From Nitrospirae bacterium JdFR-81 (GTDB lineage Bacteria > Nitrospirota > Thermodesulfovibrionia > UBA6902), in NCBI GenBank assembly GCA_002011735.1, contig MTOQ01000038.1:1-47292 (forward strand): 47,292 bases of DNA, read 5' to 3'. The notes under the pieces were generated by a model, which saw nothing but the letters and a program-made list of their open reading frames with translations, did no database searches and was not told the DNA's origin. The position numbers were made by a program, and so were the translations under genes. Below are positions 16,874-24,447 of the stretch, in pieces. Positions within the stretch are counted from its first letter, which is position 1, and every line of letters begins with the position of its first letter.

Positions 16874-17449
16874 GTGTCTAAGGGATTAAAGGTTGCCTTA
16901 ATCATCGTAGGGATCATCCTGCTCATAGCCTTCTCAGCCTTCAGCTGGATCAAGAATGGTTACGACAGGGTCATCGCCATGGACGAGAATGTGAAGGCCT
17001 CATGGGCACAGGTGGAGAACCAGCTCAAGAGGAGGTATGACCTCATCCCGAACCTTGTGGAGACTGTAAAGGGTTATGCAAGGCATGAGAGAGAGCTCTT
17101 TGAACACATCGCAGATGCAAGGACAAAGTATTTCCAGGCAGGCTCTGTAAAGGAGAAGATAGAGGCATCCCAGGGGCTTGAACGGGCCCTCTCCAGGCTG
17201 TTACTTCTGCAGGAGAGGTATCCCCAGCTAAGGGCAAACGAGAACTTCCTGAAGCTCCAGGACAGCCTTGAAGGGACTGAAAACAGGATAGCGGTGGAGA
17301 GGAAGAGATACAATGATGCGGTGAGGGAGCTCAATACATATATAAGGACCTTCTTTGGGAGGTTCTTCGCAGCCCTTGCAGGGGTTGGCCCTGCTGAATA
17401 CTATGAGATACCTGAGGCAGAAGAGGAGGTGCCACAGGTCAGGTTTTAG
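16874..17449 (+). CDS. lemA: LemA family membrane protein
   Basis: An N-terminal transmembrane helix (about residues 5-25) leads into the LemA signature: WAQVENQLKRRYDLIPNLVE and then TVKGYARHE. A helical coiled domain follows, ending LNTYIRTFFGRFFA. The family is widespread and of unknown function, and often sits with TPM proteins as here. The reading frame is open from a GTG at 16865, but GGGGGTG there is better placed as the ribosome-binding site of the GTG at 16874, which I use. The stop codon overlaps the convergent HDAC stop. Confidence 0.9.
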   Translation: MSKGLKVALIIVGIILLIAFSAFSWIKNGYDRVIAMDENVKASWAQVENQLKRRYDLIPNLVETVKGYARHERELFEHIADARTKYFQAGSVKEKIEASQGLERALSRLLLLQERYPQLRANENFLKLQDSLEGTENRIAVERKRYNDAVRELNTYIRTFFGRFFAALAGVGPAEYYEIPEAEEEVPQVRF

Positions 17450-18291
17450 AGTTCAAGCCCCACAAGGAATTGATACACACACTCAGGCAGGTCCCTGCTG
17501 TATCCACCCTCAAGCACGGCAAAGGTGGGTCTCTTTATATCTGAAAGCATCCTGCCTATCTCCCTGTATGTCTCTTTCTCAAGTGACAGGTGGGTGAGTG
17601 GATCGAGCCTGTATGAATCAAACCCTGCAGAGACTGCAATAAGGTCGGGATTAAACCCCCTGACCTCCTTCATGGCCCCCTCAAACACCCTCAAATATTC
17701 ATCAGGCGTGGTCTCGGGGGAGAGGGGATAATTGAGACAGTTCTCCCTGCTACTCAGTCCCGTGCCTGGATAAAGGGGGCTTTGATGAAGCGAGACATAC
17801 AGAAAGCCCTCCTTACCAAGGAATATATCCTCTGTCCCATTTCCATGGTGACAGTCAAAATCCACTATTGCAATCCTATCTGCCCTGTCCTTCACCCTCA
17901 GGCATGCTATGGCGATATTATTAAAATAACAAAAACCTCCAAGCATATCCCTTGTTGCATGATGGCCTGGGGGGCGCATCAAGGAGAACGCCCTGTCACC
18001 ACCAAGACACGCCTCTGCAGCCATTATGGCAGAGCCAGCAGAAAGCCTCGCATATTCATAGATATCAGGCAGTGCCGGTGTGTCAAGGTCAAGAAACCCT
18101 CCGCTCTTTACCGCATCAAGCAGGTTGATGGAATGGGCAAGGAGTATGTCCTCATCAGAACACTGCCCCGGCTCTATAAACTCATACCCCTTATCCTTGA
18201 GGAACAGATAGGTGGACTGAACCCTTTCTGGGGACTCAGGATGTCCTATCTGAAAGTATTTTAGACACCTGCTGGAGAAGAATATCTTCAT
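17446..18291 (-). CDS. Histone deacetylase-family (class II/AcuC-like) zinc deacetylase
   Basis: The HDAC fold is clear: RPPGHHATRD with the paired active-site His110/His111, zinc ligands in IVDFDCHHGNG (Asp146, His148), and the third zinc Asp in SAGFDSYRLDP. Length 281 fits the small bacterial class II-like group, which deacetylate acetylpolyamines, acetyl-lysines or short amides. All catalytic residues are present, so activity is expected; the substrate is not determined. It overlaps the THEP1 NTPase by 4 nt and lies downstream of tilS in a three-gene leftward unit. Confidence 0.92.
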   Translation of the reverse strand: MKIFFSSRCLKYFQIGHPESPERVQSTYLFLKDKGYEFIEPGQCSDEDILLAHSINLLDAVKSGGFLDLDTPALPDIYEYARLSAGSAIMAAEACLGGDRAFSLMRPPGHHATRDMLGGFCYFNNIAIACLRVKDRADRIAIVDFDCHHGNGTEDIFLGKEGFLYVSLHQSPLYPGTGLSSRENCLNYPLSPETTPDEYLRVFEGAMKEVRGFNPDLIAVSAGFDSYRLDPLTHLSLEKETYREIGRMLSDIKRPTFAVLEGGYSRDLPECVYQFLVGLEL

Positions 18292-18812
18292 AACAATGCC
18301 CTCACCTTCTCCATCACATCCATAAAGAGCCCCTCCCTGTTTTCTATATCAAGCTCAAACAACCTCACATCCCTCCTCTCCTTCAATGCCCTAAGGAATT
18401 CATTATTATACACTGCAATCGTAGCAATAACCACCCTCTGACTATCCATGGCCTGCAGCACGGCCTGCCTAAACCTCTCTGAAAACAGCTCCATCTTGCC
18501 TATCTCATCTATGATCACAACCTTCCTCTCCTTAATCGCATCATCTATTGAGCTGACGATCAGATCATCGATGGCCCCTACATCAACACCATACCTCCCC
18601 ACCCTGAAACGGGATTTAATATCCACATGCGCAAGTATCTGAGACCTGCCATCAACGGTCTTTGCAATAAAACCAACACGGTGCCTGCCCTCCCTTATCT
18701 CCTGGGTATAAAAGCCACCTGCCACACCCTTATCAAGGGAATCCACGACCCTCATCACCAGCGTTGTCTTGCCCACACCAGGCCTGCCTGTTATAAGGAG
18801 GTTCCTAAGCAT
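18288..18812 (-). CDS. THEP1-family nucleoside-triphosphatase
   Basis: The P-loop GRPGVGKTT is at residues 9-17 and the Walker B motif VVIIDEIGKMEL follows near residue 100, the layout of the archaeal/thermophile THEP1 (DUF265, NTPase_1) family. The length of 174 residues is normal. Members hydrolyse NTPs in vitro but their cellular role is unclear. It overlaps tilS by 8 nt and the deacetylase by 4 nt, so translation is probably coupled. Confidence 0.9.
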   Translation of the reverse strand: MLRNLLITGRPGVGKTTLVMRVVDSLDKGVAGGFYTQEIREGRHRVGFIAKTVDGRSQILAHVDIKSRFRVGRYGVDVGAIDDLIVSSIDDAIKERKVVIIDEIGKMELFSERFRQAVLQAMDSQRVVIATIAVYNNEFLRALKERRDVRLFELDIENREGLFMDVMEKVRALL

Positions 18813-20193
18813 CCCTTATGAACTCAAGCACCAGAAACCTCTTGGTCCCTCTTCCTGCCTTGAAACGCCCATCCATCCTGTAGCCAGCAACCCATATGAT
18901 CTCCTCACCTGAAGTAACCACGGGGATGCTGTCCCTCTCGTGTCGTGGCACCTTCTCATCAACGAAGAAGTCCTGTAGCTTCTTCCTCTTATCACCCATG
19001 CCAGCAGGATAGAAATAATCCCCCTCCCTCCGCTTCCGTATCCTGAGCGGACAGCTGACCCTGTCAAGGTCAAACACCGCCCTGCCCTTGCCGTCTCCAT
19101 CATGCTCAACAGTGGATGACACACTCGCCCTTATGGTTGCATTGATCTCTCCAAGATAGACCTCTCCAGGAACATCAAGAAGTCGGGGCAACACCTCCAC
19201 ATCCCTCTTTGTTGTAAGCAGAAGGGTGGAATATTTTTTAATCGCCTTTAGCCCCTTTGGAAGGCTGATCATATCCCCGCTCTTGCCTTCCCTTATCAAC
19301 CTCATGACATCTTCGATATGTATAAACTCTATCTCCCTCGGATCTATAACCTCACCCATTGCCCTGATCAGCACCCTCCTCATGATCGGCCTCTCAAGGC
19401 CTTCAAGGGGCACGAGGAAGAGCTCGACCAGGCCCTCATCCCTCTTGCTTACGAGCCTCAACATGGTCTTTGTCACCATCGTCTCAAGATAGAGGTCCTC
19501 CTCGCTAAGCACAACAGCGGATCTGTTCAGTGTCTCAATGAGTGATGGGTTCAACCGCTTCAACTGTGGGATAAGGTTGAGCCGTATCCAGTTGCGGAGA
19601 TAGTCTGTCTTCAGGTTTGAGGAGTCGACCATATACCTCACAGGTGGCTGTTGTGCTGCAAGGAATGCCTCAATCTCACTCCTCTGGACCTCTATCAATG
19701 GCCTTATAATCTTTCCTCTCACAGGCGGGATACCCGTAAGCCCCCTCCGTCCCGTGCCCCTCAGGAGCCTCATAAGGATGGTCTCTGCCTGGTCATCGGC
19801 ATTGTGGCCAAGGGCTATGCGCTGGGCCTTGAGTAGCAGGGCGTGCCTCCTGAAGACATCGTGTCTCAGTTCCCTTGCGGCCTCCTGGAGATTGTTAACC
19901 CTGTGGTCTTTCATATACTCCCTCACATTAACCGATTCGCTATAGAACCTTATATCCAGCCCTTTACACAGGTCCCTGCAGAAGGACTCTTCCCTCTTGC
20001 TCTCTTCGGGCCTCAAGCCGTGATTGACATACACAGCAGAAAGGGATAGATTGAAATTGGGCCTGAGTTTATCTAAAATAATTGTCAAACATACTGAATC
20101 TGGACCACCTGAGAGTCCGATGAGCACACTGTCACCAGGAGAGAGCATAGAATATTTTTTTATGGTTCCGTTTACCTTTTTAAGAATATCCAT
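18805..20193 (-). CDS. tilS: tRNA(Ile)-lysidine synthase
   Basis: The PP-loop ATP pyrophosphatase motif SGGPDS is at residues 28-33, followed by the TilS signature LGHNADDQAETILMRLLRG. A C-terminal TilS_C-like domain (about 380-455, RIRKRREGDYFYP and KKLQDFFVDEKVP) completes it. TilS converts C34 of tRNA-Ile(CAU) to lysidine so that it reads AUA. AUA codons are frequent in this genome, so the enzyme is expected to be essential. TATAAT ends only 9 nt before the ATG and no Shine-Dalgarno is seen, suggesting a leaderless mRNA. Confidence 0.95.
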   Translation of the reverse strand: MDILKKVNGTIKKYSMLSPGDSVLIGLSGGPDSVCLTIILDKLRPNFNLSLSAVYVNHGLRPEESKREESFCRDLCKGLDIRFYSESVNVREYMKDHRVNNLQEAARELRHDVFRRHALLLKAQRIALGHNADDQAETILMRLLRGTGRRGLTGIPPVRGKIIRPLIEVQRSEIEAFLAAQQPPVRYMVDSSNLKTDYLRNWIRLNLIPQLKRLNPSLIETLNRSAVVLSEEDLYLETMVTKTMLRLVSKRDEGLVELFLVPLEGLERPIMRRVLIRAMGEVIDPREIEFIHIEDVMRLIREGKSGDMISLPKGLKAIKKYSTLLLTTKRDVEVLPRLLDVPGEVYLGEINATIRASVSSTVEHDGDGKGRAVFDLDRVSCPLRIRKRREGDYFYPAGMGDKRKKLQDFFVDEKVPRHERDSIPVVTSGEEIIWVAGYRMDGRFKAGRGTKRFLVLEFIRDA

Positions 20194-20202
20194 GATAGAT
20201 TA

Positions 20203-20208
20203 ATTATA
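20203..20208 (-). promoter_or_regulatory. -10 element for tilS
   Basis: TATAAT on the minus strand lies 9 nt before the tilS ATG in the 46-bp spacer shared with lysA. No good -35 is seen. The overlapping plus-strand TATAAC (20205-20210) could serve lysA with a leader of about 23 nt. Confidence 0.35.
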
Positions 20209-20239
20209 ACCTAAACACCCATCTGATACTTGAACGACC

Positions 20240-21499
20240 ATGCACGACTTTCTATATAGGAACTCCGAGTTATATGCAGAGGGTGTGCCTGTAAGGAGGA
20301 TAGCCGAGAAGGTCGGGACGCCCCTGTACATATATAGCCATAAAACCCTCCTCAGACACATAAGGGCATACCAGGGTGCCTTTGACGGTCATCCTCACAT
20401 CGTCTGTTTTGCCCTCAAGGCAAACTCAAACCCTGCCATCCTGAGGGTGTTTGCACAGAATGGCTTTGGAGCTGATGTGGTCTCTGGGGGTGAGCTCTTC
20501 CTGGCCCTCAGGGCAGGCATACCCCCCAGGAGGATCGTTTATGCTGGCGTTGGAAAGACAAGGGAAGAGATTACATATGCATTAAAGTCCAGGATACTGA
20601 TGTTCAATGTGGAGTCCCCTGATGAGCTGAAATTCATAGACAGTATAGCAGGCGACCTTGGCCTGAAGGCCCCGATCGCCTTAAGGGTGAACCCTGATAT
20701 AGATCCCAGAACACACCCCTATATCTCAACAGGCCTCAGGAAGAACAAGTTTGGCATCCCCATAGAGGATGCGATCGAGAACTATCTTATCGCGAGGAGA
20801 CTCCAGAATGTTGAGATCCTCGGTATCCATAAACACATAGGCTCCCAGATAACAGACCTGAGGCCCTTTGTTGATGCATTAAAGAGGGTCATAATACTCG
20901 CGGATGACCTAAGGAGACACGGGATAGAGATCAAACACCTTGATATAGGTGGTGGTCTCGGGATCTCCTATAAGGGGGACGAGGCCCCCCCTGAACCAGG
21001 CGAGCTATCGAAGGCAATCCTGCCCATCATAAGGGGGTATGGCTTCAACCTGATACTCGAGCCTGGAAGATCCATCACCGGCAATGCAGGGATATTCGTA
21101 ACAAGGGTCCTCTACCTGAAGAGTCAGAAGGGGAAGACATTTGTGATCGTTGATGGTGGCATGAATGACCTTTTGAGACCGAGCCTCTATAATGCATACC
21201 ATGAGATCATACCTGTAAGGAGGCACAGGAGAAGGAGGATCGTTGCAGACATTGTCGGACCGATCTGTGAATCAGGCGACTTCCTTGCGAGGGAGAGGGA
21301 ACTTCCAAGGCCCGAAAGGGGCGAATTTCTCGCTGTGATGAGCGCAGGTGCCTATGGATTCACGATGAGCTCAAACTACAATAGCAGACCGAGACCTGCA
21401 GAGGTCCTCGTCAAGGGTAACAGGTTCTATGTCATCAGGGAAAGGGAGTCATACAGAGACCTTATCAAGGGGGTTAAGGTTCCTGATTTTCTGAGATGA
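20240..21499 (+). CDS. lysA: Diaminopimelate decarboxylase
   Basis: This is a full-length LysA (419 residues): the PLP-binding lysine Lys60 in CFALKANSNP, the His and Gly-rich phosphate loop HLDIGGGLGI, EPGRSITGNAG, and the dimer-interface catalytic Cys343 in GPICESGDF. It converts meso-diaminopimelate to lysine. It heads a rightward cluster with dapF, yacG and dapB and diverges from tilS. Confidence 0.97.
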   Translation: MHDFLYRNSELYAEGVPVRRIAEKVGTPLYIYSHKTLLRHIRAYQGAFDGHPHIVCFALKANSNPAILRVFAQNGFGADVVSGGELFLALRAGIPPRRIVYAGVGKTREEITYALKSRILMFNVESPDELKFIDSIAGDLGLKAPIALRVNPDIDPRTHPYISTGLRKNKFGIPIEDAIENYLIARRLQNVEILGIHKHIGSQITDLRPFVDALKRVIILADDLRRHGIEIKHLDIGGGLGISYKGDEAPPEPGELSKAILPIIRGYGFNLILEPGRSITGNAGIFVTRVLYLKSQKGKTFVIVDGGMNDLLRPSLYNAYHEIIPVRRHRRRRIVADIVGPICESGDFLARERELPRPERGEFLAVMSAGAYGFTMSSNYNSRPRPAEVLVKGNRFYVIRERESYRDLIKGVKVPDFLR

Positions 21500-21519
21500 G
21501 GTCAGGGGGTGGTAAGAGT

Positions 21520-22377
21520 ATGAGGCTCGCCTTCACAAAGATGCAGGCCCTGGGCAATGACTTTATCATCATTGACAACAGGGACGGCAGGCTCAGGACA
21601 GTCGGCAGATACGCAAGGAGACTGTGCGACAGGAGGTTTGGTATAGGCGCGGATCAGTTGCTTCTGTTGAGCAACTCCAGAAAGGCCGACTTCAAGATGC
21701 GGATATTCAATTCAGATGGTTCAGAGGTGGAGATGTGCGGAAACGGGATAAGATGCCTCGCAAGATACATATGGGATAATATAATCAGCCCCCAACAACA
21801 CAGACGGCAGAACCACCTATCCATAGAGACACTTGCAGGGACAAAGTATGTTGAACAGAGGAACGGTCTCATAATGGTTGAGATGGGGGAGCCCGTGTTA
21901 AAACCAGCAGAAATACCATTGAAAACTTCGGAACTTAAGGCCAAGAATCTAAAGTTAATACTTAAGTATCCACTGCGGATAAAAGACAGGACATTCAGGA
22001 TCACCTGTGTCTCAATGGGCAATCCCCACGCCGTAATCGTGGTGGATAATGTCAAGGCATTCCCAGTAGGGGAATACGGTCCTTTAATCGAACATCATCA
22101 CCTCTTTCCAAAGAGGACGAATGTGGAATTCATAGAGATCGTCAGCAGGAAGAGGATAATGATGCGGGTATGGGAGAGGGGAGCAGGAGAGACGATGGCA
22201 TGTGGAACAGGGGCATCAGCAGCCACGGTCGCATCCTCATTGCTTGGGCTTACAGAGAGGAAAGTCACGGTTGACCTGGCAGGTGGCAGGCTCTACATCG
22301 ATTGGTCAGACAGGGATAACCGTGTATATATGACAGGGCCTGCTGAAAAGGTCTTTGAGGGGCAGATAGAGTTATAG
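21520..22377 (+). CDS. dapF: Diaminopimelate epimerase
   Basis: Both catalytic cysteines are present: EMCGNGIRCLARY and ETMACGTGASA, along with MQALGNDFIIID at the N-terminus. The enzyme interconverts L,L- and meso-diaminopimelate for lysine and peptidoglycan. The frame is open from ATG 21496, which overlaps the lysA stop as ATGA. I prefer ATG 21520, since family members start M-x-F-T-K-M and a GGGGGTGG sequence is placed upstream of it. Total length from this start is 285 residues. Confidence 0.95.
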   Translation: MRLAFTKMQALGNDFIIIDNRDGRLRTVGRYARRLCDRRFGIGADQLLLLSNSRKADFKMRIFNSDGSEVEMCGNGIRCLARYIWDNIISPQQHRRQNHLSIETLAGTKYVEQRNGLIMVEMGEPVLKPAEIPLKTSELKAKNLKLILKYPLRIKDRTFRITCVSMGNPHAVIVVDNVKAFPVGEYGPLIEHHHLFPKRTNVEFIEIVSRKRIMMRVWERGAGETMACGTGASAATVASSLLGLTERKVTVDLAGGRLYIDWSDRDNRVYMTGPAEKVFEGQIEL

Positions 22378-22386
22378 CCTGTATCA

Positions 22387-22560
22387 ATGAGGATAAAGTG
22401 TCCGACATGCAAGAAATGGACTGAATGGAAGGATAACCCTTACAGACCATTCTGTTCTGAACGATGCAAGCTGATTGACCTTGGAAGGTGGGCATCAGAG
22501 GAATACAGGATAGAGGGGGAAAAGACATCGGAAAAGGAGGATATTGACAAGGAAGAATAG
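22387..22560 (+). CDS. yacG: YacG-like zinc protein (DNA gyrase inhibitor family)
   Basis: This 57-codon gene is short enough to be overlooked. The product begins [14 protein letters not shown] and continues with [21 protein letters not shown], matching the YacG signature of four cysteines (CPxCxK, then CSxRCKxIDLG-x-W). E. coli YacG binds zinc and inhibits DNA gyrase. The C-terminus is short and acidic. It starts 9 bp after dapF and ends 33 bp before dapB. No strong ribosome-binding site is visible, so it may rely on coupling to dapF. Confidence 0.88.
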   Translation: MRIKCPTCKKWTEWKDNPYRPFCSERCKLIDLGRWASEEYRIEGEKTSEKEDIDKEE

Positions 22561-22593
22561 CTTTTACCAGTAAATATAAGAGGGAGGGTTATA

Positions 22594-23397
22594 ATGCCAA
22601 ATATCATAGTGTCAGGTGCTGCTGGCAGGATGGGAAGTCGCATCATCTCATTATCAGGGGAATATAAGGATGTCAGGCTTGTGGGGGCCATAGAGCGAAG
22701 GGATCATAAAGACATCGGTCGTGATATCGGTGAGATAGTGGGCACAGGGCCTCTGGGTATCAGCCTGGTGGGGGACATCAATGATGTCAAGGAAGACCCT
22801 GATGTGCTGATTGAGTTCTCAACCCCAGGGGCAAGCCTTGAACACCTGAGGATCGCATCAGACAGGGGTATTGCCATGGTAATAGGAACGACAGGCTTCA
22901 GCAGGGAGGAGATAGAGGAGATCGAGTCTCACGCCAGGAAGATCCCCTGTGTGCTTGCACCAAACATGAGCGTTGGTATCAACCTCCTGTTAAAGATCGT
23001 CCAGGATGTGGCAAGGGTCCTTGGCGAAGACTATGACATAGAGATCATCGAGGCACATCACAGGATGAAGAAGGACGCACCTTCAGGTACTGCACTCAAG
23101 ATAGCACAGACGATCGCCCATACCCTTGGCAGGGATCTGGATAAGGTGGGTGTCTATACAAGAAAGGGCCTGATCGGGGAGAGGAGCAGGACAGAGATAG
23201 GGATTCAGACGATCCGTGCCGGGGACATCATAGGCGAACACACCATCCTCTTTGGAGGTCTTGGAGAGAGGATCGAGATCACCCACCGTGCATCGAGCAG
23301 GGACACCTTTGCAAGGGGTGCATTAAAGGCATCTGTCTGGATATCAACACAAAGGCCAGGCCTCTATGACATGCAGGATGTGCTCGGTCTGAAATAG
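22594..23397 (+). CDS. dapB: 4-hydroxy-tetrahydrodipicolinate reductase
   Basis: The dinucleotide motif SGAAGRMGSRI is at residues 6-16 and the active-site signature EIIEAHHRMKKDAPSGTAL near 152-170 contains the catalytic HH and Lys. The C-terminal GALKASVWI is also typical. It reduces hydroxytetrahydrodipicolinate in lysine and diaminopimelate synthesis. A GGGAGGG ribosome-binding site precedes the ATG. The usual partner dapA is not adjacent. Confidence 0.96.
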   Translation: MPNIIVSGAAGRMGSRIISLSGEYKDVRLVGAIERRDHKDIGRDIGEIVGTGPLGISLVGDINDVKEDPDVLIEFSTPGASLEHLRIASDRGIAMVIGTTGFSREEIEEIESHARKIPCVLAPNMSVGINLLLKIVQDVARVLGEDYDIEIIEAHHRMKKDAPSGTALKIAQTIAHTLGRDLDKVGVYTRKGLIGERSRTEIGIQTIRAGDIIGEHTILFGGLGERIEITHRASSRDTFARGALKASVWISTQRPGLYDMQDVLGLK

Positions 23398-23403
23398 GAA
23401 TGC

Positions 23404-24447
23404 CTATATAATGGAGAACTTCTCACTCAATACCACCTCAACCACAAGGGGATCGAACTGTGTCCCTGCATTATCCATGAGCTCCTTCTTGATAAGCTCT
23501 TCAGGCAGATTGCCCCTGTAGGGCCTTGACCTCAGCATTGCATCAATCGCATCTGCAACCGCCACTATCCTTGCCGAAAGGGGTATGTCCTTACCCTTCA
23601 GGCCCCTTGGGTATCCCCTGCCATCGTACCTCTCGTGATGATGGAGGATCACAGGTATGGCCTCTTCAAGGAAGGGCACGGCACTCACAATCGTCACCCC
23701 TATCTCAGGATGCTTCTTCATTATCTCGTATTCCTCAATACTCAAACTGCCCTGCTTCCTGAGTATCCTCTCATCAATGCCTATCTTCCCTATATCATGT
23801 ATTAAGGAGGCGTGTTTCAGGCCCTCTATCACACTTGATCCAAGTCCCAGACTCCTTGCTATTGCACACGTCAGCTCAGAAACCCTACGAGAATGGGCGT
23901 TCGTATAGCTGTCCTTTGCATCGATGGCAAGCAGGAGGGCATTTATCGTGCCCTCAAAGGCTGCAATGAGATCACTCTTCGCCCTTGCAATCTGTTCCTC
24001 AAGCAGGCTTGCCCTTATGCGCAGGTGCTCCTGTTCAACCTTGCTGGTATGGCTCTGAAACTTCTTCTCCAGGCCCTTTCTTACGGTATTCAACAGGTCG
24101 TCCTTGTCAAATGGCTTCATCAGGTAGTCGAATGCACCATACCTCACGGCATCCCTTGCGGTCTCGAGGCTTGCATAGGCGGTCAGGAGCATGACCTCTG
24201 TCTCAGGAGAGAGTTTCTTGATCTCCTTCAGTGTGGTTATACCATCCATGCCTGGCATCTTTATATCCAGGATCACGAGATCAAAACTCTCCTCTTGCAG
24301 ATAGGCAAGCCCCTGCTGTGCATCCGAGGCGAGGACCACCTCATATCTATCCTTGAGGACCATCCTGAGGGACTCCCTTGCAGATATGTCATCATCTATA
24401 ACGAGTATCCTGCCGTTATCCCTGAGACTCTCTTGTATCAGATTCAA
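23404..24447 (-). CDS. Response regulator with HD-GYP output
   Basis: A receiver domain (about residues 13-128) has the acidic pair in LVIDDD, the phospho-acceptor Asp61 in LVILDIKMPG, the conserved Thr in LLTAYAS and the Lys in MKPFD. A coiled linker leads to an HD-GYP domain (about 185-345) with HDIGKIG, the HHHERYDGRGYP signature and AVADAIDAM. HD-GYP domains hydrolyse cyclic di-GMP or related dinucleotides. The active-site residues appear complete. Its 5' end overlaps the gene of the degenerate kinase by 32 nt, so the two are probably produced together. Confidence 0.94.
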   Translation of the reverse strand: MNLIQESLRDNGRILVIDDDISARESLRMVLKDRYEVVLASDAQQGLAYLQEESFDLVILDIKMPGMDGITTLKEIKKLSPETEVMLLTAYASLETARDAVRYGAFDYLMKPFDKDDLLNTVRKGLEKKFQSHTSKVEQEHLRIRASLLEEQIARAKSDLIAAFEGTINALLLAIDAKDSYTNAHSRRVSELTCAIARSLGLGSSVIEGLKHASLIHDIGKIGIDERILRKQGSLSIEEYEIMKKHPEIGVTIVSAVPFLEEAIPVILHHHERYDGRGYPRGLKGKDIPLSARIVAVADAIDAMLRSRPYRGNLPEELIKKELMDNAGTQFDPLVVEVVLSEKFSII

